A stretch of 64,000 bases of DNA from the NCBI GenBank assembly GCA_032191485.1, contig JAVDOI010000016.1, forward strand, positions 3,485,953-3,549,952, read 5' to 3'. Under the pieces are notes generated by a model. The model made no database searches, was not told the origin of the DNA, and saw only the letters and a list, made by a program, of their open reading frames with translations. Both the position numbers and the translations under genes were made by a program. The stretch's first letter is position 1, and each line of letters opens with the position of its first letter. Positions 28,373-64,000 of the stretch are shown in pieces. This DNA comes from Leptoclinus maculatus. Its lineage: Eukaryota > Chordata > Actinopteri > Perciformes > Stichaeidae.

Positions 28373-31313
28373 CATTAGCCGTGGCTGCCAACTATAGGTG
28401 ACCTGGAACACTCCCATGATTAGCGTCCCTCTCAGGTCACACAACCTTCACTCATGATTGGCAGTCAATCACACAGCTGTCATGGCTTCATGTCCAAGTC
28501 CATTTGGCAAATCCCCACTGATCGCTGTCCTCCTCTCTGATTGGACAAAGGAAGTGGGGGTGATTGGCTGATTGATTGCTCCATGCAGATTGTGATAGTC
28601 TGAAATGTTTGGTGCCGACATGCTTTTGGAAAAAAATGTTTTGTATGAGCCTGACTGAATGTTGTCCATGCTGCCCATTCACAAAAAGACGTTTCATGAT
28701 CATGGCGTTGGGCAGGGCAGAAGAAGGTCCGGCTGAGTTTGACGTTGCACAGAAGATCCAAAGCGGAGTCATCGGTCTGCTTTAAGATTGCCCTTTTTTG
28801 GCTGATGTGTGAACATTGGCACTTAATCTTAGTCCGGAGAGACTAGTGCACATCTAGCAGTCTGTCCCACTGAAGGACACGTGGCAGTGCAATCTGCCAC
28901 AGCTTTAGTCCTTATACGAAACAAAAAACGGTCACAGCAACATTTTCTAGCATTTTTCGGTTTCCTTGATTCAAGGAAGAAAAAGAAAACAGAGAAGGAA
29001 GCCACGTTTCTCTACTGAAGTGTCCTGGGGTTTAAAACAAAAACAAACAAAAAAAAGGGAAGAAAGAGGAAACTGGGATATACAATCTTTTCTCACTGTA
29101 GACGGTCTCGGCAGATTAACTCTACTAGGCTTCAGACACACAGCTCCAAGGCCACCGTTCTCTCTGAAACCCAGGCAAGCAAAGAAGAGTGGAAAGAGTA
29201 GAAGAAGAAGAAAGACAGATTAGAAAGTAAAGAGGAAAAGTTGAAAGAAACAGAGAACACAACACGGAAGAAAAAAGAGAAGATTTAAAGTCAGAAATTG
29301 TATCAGCAGACAGTGAAATCTGTGAGGAGACAGAGGGAAGCAGCCAGCCTGGATCTACATGCATCGTCAAGGGAACACGAAGGGGGGGAAGGATTTCAGC
29401 GCGACACTGAAGCCATGCAGCAGCAACAAGCAGCAAAGGGCCAGCTTCTGTTCCACCAGGAGGAAACGCTCTTCAGTCACAACACGAGGAGCATCGTGGA
29501 GGAGGAGGGATACGGGGAGGTACCAAAGAACTCCTCTTGTTGGGGGGGGACATGTGGGGGACACAAACAGGCAAAGGCTTCATCCACTGAGAGCGACATG
29601 GCTGAACGTCCCATATGCCATGCAGACCAGGGTCCCATCAGGCTCTGTGAACAGGCGTTTGGCACCACGGGGACGGTGGAGCGACGGACAGGACAGTGAC
29701 GAGGGGGGGGGGAGGCAGGATTGGGTTTACAGAAGCAAGGCATGGCAGGATGGACGACATCTGTTACACCATGTTTTAGGTTCCCATGGAGACAAGACCG
29801 AACCCCCACCCCGAACCCTATTCCTCCCGCTCGAGCAGCACTCACTCACCACGCGCTCGCAGCATGGTAGCAGACAGACGAGGGTTTAGCAGCTTTGCTG
29901 CGGCTCCCCGCTCCTGCTTTTAGACTTTCTGCCCTCCACATCTGTAGGACAAAGGCAATGTTTATGTTACATCTGTAGACACAGGGACACGAAATGTACC
30001 TTATACCTGCATATAGATACAAAAAAAAAATACATTAAAAGCAACTTCAGACCAGCAAGTACAGAGTACAAAAGCAGAAATAAATAAAGGATCGAGAGGC
30101 AGGCGGTTCTACTAGTATTGGCACAGAAAGCTGTGCTCGTCTTTGATTATAACTTAATGATTACAACAATCTGTACAGTCAGCCAAGTCTAAAATACATA
30201 ATCAAATATTATCCATTCTCAATTTGTGGTGCGTCCGGGGTGAGTAAACAAAAGTTTCCAGATACCAAAAGTAATGATGTTAGCTTCATTCACAAAACAA
30301 TCCGACCACTGAAAACCATTCTTACTATATTGACTTCCTGTTTCAATAAAGGGCTGACTAAAACTGAAATATGATAATCACCCACGTCATCATCTTCCTT
30401 TACCTTCACCGTCAACTTCCCCCTTAAACGACTAACCCTTCAGATTATTTTAGGAATGAAGCTTCATCATTTTGTCACCAGCCCAAGACGTCAGTTAAGA
30501 CCCACGTGAGCAAAAAACCTGCAGAGCAAATGCTCCGTCAATTAATAATATCATAAAAAAACAAAATACAGAAAAAAGGTGTCAAATGTACAGAAACAGA
30601 CCAAACACCACGTCAATACAAGCAAAAAGATAAAACATGACAACCATTTTGATCACAGCAATCAAAATGAGCCTTTTTAAGGTTGGACAGAACAAAGCCA
30701 TGCATTTTAGTGGATGATGTTAAAAAGCAGTGAAGAAGACACTCAGTCGCCCAAAACACCATCAAGACATCATCATGAACAGGAAGTGGAAAGTGAATCT
30801 ATTATCTGACACATTGAAAAGACATTGCAGCGCTGCGATACATCCCACAATGCTCTGCTCTCTGTTAGAGACAACTACTTCTGACATTAAGATTTTTAGG
30901 TATTTGCTTGAATGGAGTTCCCTGAATCTCCATTATTTCTACTCACTGTTAACGTATATGAATACTAAGCCTCAACTGTGATCGAACAACCCCTAAAACG
31001 GCAGATAATAGTATAGTGTTAGCCAGTGAAACAGATCTGATGAGGAAACAATAATATGGCTGTTGGATGAAAGAACATTCATCAAAGTCCCACCTCAGAG
31101 AAAAGAACCAGGCAGAAAACAGGAGGTGGCAAAAAAAATAATAAAACGATTCACTAAATCGGCACCATGGCAAACAGAAAAGAACAAAACAAAAACACCA
31201 CAGAGAGATAGGGCTCCAATAAATACATGCAGAGGATTCATTCTTCCTTCCTCTTTCTCCCTCTTTACGTCGAGTTTGGTAGAAAGATCAGCCAGCCACA
31301 ACCTCCCCGTCAT

Positions 31314-58349
<27,036 letters not shown>

Positions 58350-61300
58350 CTAAAGAAGAAGAAAAAACACACAAAGACAACAAACCATTAAATCTGTCTC
58401 GTTTCTATTTTGTCTTGTCTGACATTCTGTTGAACCAGCTTTTGTGGTTTCATGAGGAGCAGGCTCACAACACACAGAGGTTAGTGAACTAATTCAGTTG
58501 ACAGACGTTTTATTGATAGCGATCAGAAACATTGCCTCGAGCACGTCACCTCAAAAACGAGAGATCTGGTGATTCATGGAGGATGTTAACCGACATGATT
58601 ATATTTGTAAAAGCCTGTCTTTAAAATTAAGTCCCACAAAGTGCTTTGTAATAAAACATTGTCATTGTTTTCAATTAGAGCTATAACATTATCTAGGTTA
58701 TAGCAGTTGTTTCCTCGACAGATCTTACTCCTCTGCCTACTCTGGCACATATTCAAATGTATTTTCCTATAAAAAAACAAATCAAGATGTCGCTTGGAAC
58801 AATCATCCATACAGCTCACATTCACTTGGACACACCAATTAACTAAATTCTTAGTTTGTTTCAAGTCCCCCCTAATAACCCCCCCCCCCCCTCTCTAGTA
58901 ACAGTACCACAATGTTTTCCACAGTGTAGATCGCTGACAGGATGAACTTCCAGTACTCTTCCACATGTCAGGACATATTGTCAGAAACGGCTGAAACCAA
59001 CAAACAGCTGCTAGCATGCTCAACAGGCCTGAGCTCATCTGAGGGATTTACTCCTGAACAACAGTAAACCAGGTGGTGCCCGTGTGTGTTACACTGACTA
59101 AGTGGTACGGTATACATGCAAGTTGTGAATCTATGTTGATACCAGGACTTTCCCCTTTTAGAGCACTGCATTTGTGCGAGTGTGTGTGTTTGTTTGCATG
59201 CGTACGCGTGTGTGATAAGCTAGCTCATCATGTGGCCCAGGGGGTAGTGAGTACGAACACTGTCCGGCTCTAATAATAATAAATCCAGATTAGTGACAGC
59301 ATGGTTTTTGTCTCGGGTGGTCTGTTTGCCGCTCAGTTTAATGGGCCAATCATCAGCTAAATGGCAGGCATACAGGAAGACAAGTATTATCTACGAGTTT
59401 ACAATTCGTGGGACTTTCCAAAGGATTTTAAAAGGAAAATCAAATCGGATTGAACACATTGACACAAGTCAATGTGTTATTGAGCAATCTAGACCTCGAT
59501 GTGGTCATGAAGTGGCACGTTAAATGATCATCTTTTAAATGCGAGACCGATATTATACTCATGACAATTAATCCTTGATCAAAGGCGCAAGCCAGCAGTT
59601 GAAAAAGGACAAACCATCACTGATAAGAGAAAGAAAGCTGCTGCGCTGCTCTCTAGACATAATCTTTGTACTGTTGGCCCAGTCGGTGACGTCACAGCGG
59701 GTTGTTTTGCATTACAGCCGGTGGAAAACTAAAGCTTTGCAGCAGCCTTTTTCCCCCTGTAGGTTATTTCACTGTTGATTGACCCATTAAGGCTGGATAA
59801 TGTTTGGATGTGTCCATCGTGGAAATTCAGCCGTAATTACGTTCGTTCTGTACTGCAGCCAAGTAAAGAAGGTGAATTTTGTTTTTCTATGTCTAAGGGG
59901 AACTTTCCAGCTTTGGGTAGGACATTACAGCTAAATATATTACAAAGAAAAACATGTACTAGTCTGTACCACCTCCCACAGTTCGTCATTCTTTACACAA
60001 CTACCTCCGTCACTATGAATGGCTGAATCTAAAACTATTATCCCCATTTCTAAAAAATTATTATGTTTCATTCCTCTCACTGGCAGCAGATTTTTAAACC
60101 CACCTTTAACGTCTGACTAGGAAAAGGTGTTTGTAGTCGTTACAAACAGCCGTACTCAAACTACTTCTTTTCCAGCTCACCTGAGCCTTAATGATGTCAC
60201 TCCTGCTGCAGCCATAACTAACTTGATTAAATAACTGCAACTGCGGAGGACTGATTGTACCAAGTAGCACCCAGACATAAATGACACGGCTTCATGGGTG
60301 TTACCTGGGACACTGATGGAAAAGCTCAAATGAAGACTCGAGTTTCTTGCCATCTATCCACTTTGGAAAAACCTCATTTCCATTCCTGCTATTATGGTGG
60401 TGTGCTATCAGTCAAGAGGATGTCACCGTTTTATGCTTAGTCAGTACTAGAAAAACCCGTAATCAGCACCTGCATTCGGGATAAGAGAAGAAATATTCGG
60501 CATTTGAAGAGAATAAGAGCAAATTTGGGCCTAGAAGGACGACGATAGATAAAACTTAATTCTCAAAGCTGCAGGGCTTAACGGTGCACTATTAGAGCTG
60601 TAGGAACCTTTTCTGGTCGGGGGAATGGATTTAGCTCAGCAAATCTACTGAAGCAACATAGGGAAAGATAAGGTCCCTCATAGGATAAATAATTTATACA
60701 GCTAGAGAGGGGGGGGAACAAGAGGGAGAAATGGTAAGAGGGAGAGATGAAAGGAAAGGAGACAAAAGAGGGGAAAAGAACCACAGCGCACAAGCAACAC
60801 AAACGCATGGGAGGGATGTAGAAATAGAGACACCCAGAGAGAGAGAAAGAGAGCAGGAGGGAGGCAAGGTTGAAAATAGAAAAGAGAAATCTCCCTCTAG
60901 CAGCAGCAGCAGCAGCAAGAAGACTTCAAGGAGGCGCTGCCATCTCTCTGCTAGCCTCCTCTTTTCTCCCTCCCTCCCTCCCTCACTTCATCCATTTATT
61001 CTCTGCAACACGCATCCACCCATCCTTCCTTCCTTCCTTCAACATTGTTACAAATCATCTGTGCCTCCCGAGAGCGTTTGCATTCACTCATCTATAGGCT
61101 TCCTTTTTCGCCTCCTCTCCTTCCTCCCTGCTTCATCCTCCGAGCAGGAGACAAGAGGTCAGACGGACAGTGACTAACCCTTCTTCCTGCAACGCCATTG
61201 TCAATCTGTGTGCGAGGATGTGAGTGAATAAGAGGAAGAAAGAAGTGTGGCTGCCTACATGTGCAATCAATTGCTACAACCCTCTCTTCTGCCATGATGA

Positions 61301-64000
61301 ATAGAGTCATTCAGGACCCGATGACTTGCAGTTCAGTGGTGAAACTGGTACAAGCAATCTGATATTGCTTTGACAGCCTGCCAGAGTATATTCAGCCCAT
61401 CTCACTGGAGCAGTGGATGGAGTTGGCTGAACCCTATTTTCAGATTATTTCAGGGGCATATGGGTTTTATAAGACGAGATAGACAACAACCCAGTCTGCT
61501 TTTACACAAGAAGCACTGACCCGGCTTATCATAAGGAAGCAAATGATGAAATACAAAAATGCATATTGGTCAAATTGGCATTTTCTTCTGTTTATCCTCA
61601 ATGTCCCATTCTCATAGCTTTTAAAGCTAAATCTATTCTATGGAGACACGAGACACCACAACACTGTGAAAACAGACTGCATAAACACACCAAACATTCG
61701 CCTACACACATGGAACACTGTTTAGTCCAGGAAAAAAAAAAAAAATCAGGCCTGCTATTTCTGCTAGAAAAGTGACTCCTTTGCGCACACACACATAACC
61801 GCCAAGCCCCTCGGTTAATGCTTTCTGTCAGCTGTCAACCGCTGTCTTTCCTGTTGTTGCTACTGTTAAAAAAAGGGGTTCTGCTCATTGGGAGGAGCCT
61901 TCAGCTACAACCATGTTTTTGATCCATCCACATGTTTGGCCATATTTACGCTTGAAGTAGTGGAGCGAGGATATGATGTTTTTTGTAGTCAATCACTGCA
62001 GACTGAATTCATGAAATAACGATAACATAAATGACTGCAAGTGACGTGAGTGAAGCAGCTACAGACCAGCATCGGACATTATCGCGGGACAGAGTAACCA
62101 AACGTATTTTGAGGGGAAATACTTGACTTTTCAGAAGATCAGTCCAGATCACTGCTGAAAAATCACAGGTGTGTGTGCGTGTAAGCATATGCGCTAAACA
62201 TGACATGCATGCACAAGGTTAGTGTGCATCTGTGCATCTCACTGTGCGTGCATATACAAGGCAGACTAAGGTAAATCAGAGCCTGGGGGTACGACAGTGC
62301 ATTCCCACTGTTCACAGTTTTTACCACACCCCTCCCCCACCCACCGATTGAACACAAGTGCACGCACTCACAGAGGCGCAGAGTCGTCCCCTGCCCCCTA
62401 ATGAGAGCATAATAAAAGCCACATGGCCAATGACTTTCAGCTGGCAGACGCTGAGCCAGAGAGTCAGACCACAGCCACCGCTGGTCTGACTGACTGACTG
62501 ACTGATTATCTGACAAGCGAGAGAGGGTAAAGGGCAAAAGAAACCCTGAGGAATGCAGTCCAGCGCTTTCTGTCTGCTCCGGTCCACGTGCTCGGAGCTG
62601 CCCTCCGCTCTCGTCTGAGTTAGGTCGACTTTAGTATTCACTTAAGTCCTTTGTAAGGCTGCAGATAATAATGATGACCGTACTTATAATAACACAAACG
62701 TACTTAAAAATACTGATGCAGGGCAGATGTTTTACCTCTAAGGGGAATTAACAACCAAGTCATCCTTGCATGAAAAAGAAACGCAGGCAAACACGACGAA
62801 GCACGTCTATGCGTGTGTACGCGCTGCGGCCTCTTATTGTTCGTTTATTTACCCTTCATGCCTGTGGGAGCAACTGTGACCATTGAAAAGCGATGAAAAC
62901 CCCCAAAATAACAGCAATGGCGGTGGTGAAAGTGTGACAAAAGCAGCTGAGGGAGGACGGGGATTTAGAAGCCATTTCATCCGCTTAAAAAAAAAAAAAC
63001 AGGTACGAATATCATTCAACGCGCTGCGTCAGCTGAGCCTGGAAACAATTCATCTGTGAAGAGCTGATGATTACATTTGCAGAGATGTACACAAAAGGCT
63101 ATGAAGCTTTGTGTGGACACACTTTTCCAAAAAGTAAAAATCCAATGACCGTGTAGCGGTTTTAGCTAACGTTTTCCAGTGCAGGCTATTGTGCCTGTAA
63201 TTGATGTTATCAGGCTGGGAGCATTTTTTCCATCACATAGTCACCAACACAATCCTTTTATTTCCACAGCCAGCACAGCATGATCTAAAACGATGGCCTG
63301 CTACTCGTTATCTTATCTCATCTCTTAGCTCACAGGCTTCATCGGGGTCACATTGGGATATCAAGTAGCAGTTGGGGCTGCAGAGGTCAAGCTGCTCAAA
63401 CATGTTTTCATGAAACACAAACACTTGACACTGCGCTACTGTTGCGTCAAGGCTGCTCGGGCATATCACATGTCTGTGGTCAGTATAGGTCGAAGCTTTT
63501 ACTGCAAAAATGGTTAAATTAATTTAACACTTCAGGTGATAGAAGTACACAGAGTTAGCCTGCCTTCTTGTATCCCCTTCTTATAATCACACTCTTTTAA
63601 GGACGGTACGCATAAAAGGCCTCAAACGGAAACGACTCCTTCAACCATGTCAGTTTTAAAAACTTTCATTTTGCCTTTGTTTTAAAAGAATAGTGTTAAT
63701 GTGTCCATGAAAACCAACCCATTCATCTGTCCATTTCCCCATCACCTCAACAACACAATCAGCACTGTTCACTAACTTCTGTGAAGTCTCTTCTAATTCT
63801 GCCATCAAGTCCATTATTTAATTAGCGTGGGTTATGAATGAACAGTCCAATAGGCAGCTCGTTAACGAGTTAATGGAGAAACAAAGAAAGGAAGTGGCTG
63901 GAAAATGAAATCTACATCCAGAGAGAAAGTCACTTGAATCCTCAAAGCAATGGATAATTAAAAGAGGACTATTGTTGCAATGTTGCTGATGTTTTATTAG
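58350..64000 (-). other. ccdc88a: Presumed ccdc88a intron, 5' end outside window
   Basis: 5.65 kb in which I looked for the earlier HOOK exons (SPLVTWVKTF, NNDASLRMHNL, FYYQETLQQL) on the minus strand without success. It contains poly-C at about 58,879-58,890, a purine-rich tract (60,700-60,900), CAG and CCCT/CTTC simple repeats (60,900-61,045) and a short TGAC repeat near 62,484-62,503. No promoter can be supported. Confidence 0.5.

Larger units (their letters stand above)
26420..31313 (-). other. ccdc88a: ccdc88a probable 3' UTR (extent uncertain)
   Basis: Sequence downstream (minus sense) of the girdin stop codon. No other gene is recognised. The nearest minus-strand AATAAA hexamers I find are at 26990-26995, 26567-26572 and 26420-26425, implying a 3' UTR of up to about 4.9 kb if unspliced. 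It includes (GT)n at 28327-28370, an ATTGG-box cluster near 28,455-28,585 and a purine-rich stretch at 28,960-29,290. Confidence 0.4.

Noticed and set aside
58895..58975. Minus-strand stretch reading EEYWKFILSAIYTVENIVV
   Set aside because: It briefly looked like a HOOK-domain exon but does not match Girdin or Daple N-terminal sequence, and no fitting phase could be set.
60870..61180. Possible promoter or first exon in the CAG/CCCT-rich block
   Set aside because: Only simple repeats are visible; no TATA, initiator or coding start could be tied to girdin.

Overview
The window is vertebrate nuclear DNA, most likely from a teleost fish. It holds split genes with short GT-AG exons, abundant (CA)n/(GT)n microsatellites, AT-rich introns and dispersed repeats of kinds I recall from fish genomes. 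Two conserved vertebrate genes account for essentially all coding sequence, and both run off the window at their 5' ends. No rRNA, tRNA or CRISPR array was seen.

Plus strand, about 1-24,950: the 3' two thirds of a calcium/calmodulin-dependent protein kinase II gamma gene (camk2g). Seventeen exons (3245-20156) encode the kinase C-lobe from PENLLL onward, the autoinhibitory/calmodulin-binding segment with the RQET autophosphorylation site, a cassette-rich variable linker and the association (hub) domain ending in APLQ. The stop codon lies 19 nt before a further 5' splice site, so the 3' UTR is probably split. A 1.16-kb fold-back transposable element (20666-21828) lies inside that putative 3' UTR intron and is flanked by a 6-bp target duplication. 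A second, 255-bp inverted-repeat element lies beyond the 3' end (25424-25678).

Minus strand, about 26,400-58,349 and beyond: most of a CCDC88-family gene whose body matches Girdin/GIV (ccdc88a). Thirty-one exons encode the end of the N-terminal HOOK-like domain, the long central coiled coil, the basic phosphoinositide-binding segment with the Akt-type serine, a Galpha-binding (GBA) motif and the C-terminal tail. The tail is unusual. It ends in YEYGCV, the Daple-type PDZ-binding motif, which mammalian Girdin lacks as I recall it. It also lacks the two tyrosines that recruit SH2 partners in mammalian Girdin.

The genes are convergent, with about 11 kb between their stop codons. The rest is intron, UTR and repeat. 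The region above 58,350 is probably intron leading to the missing first girdin exons; I found no coding exon there. The best candidates for new biology are the hybrid Girdin/Daple tail, the alternative-splicing modules of both genes, and the fold-back element inside the camk2g 3' UTR intron.
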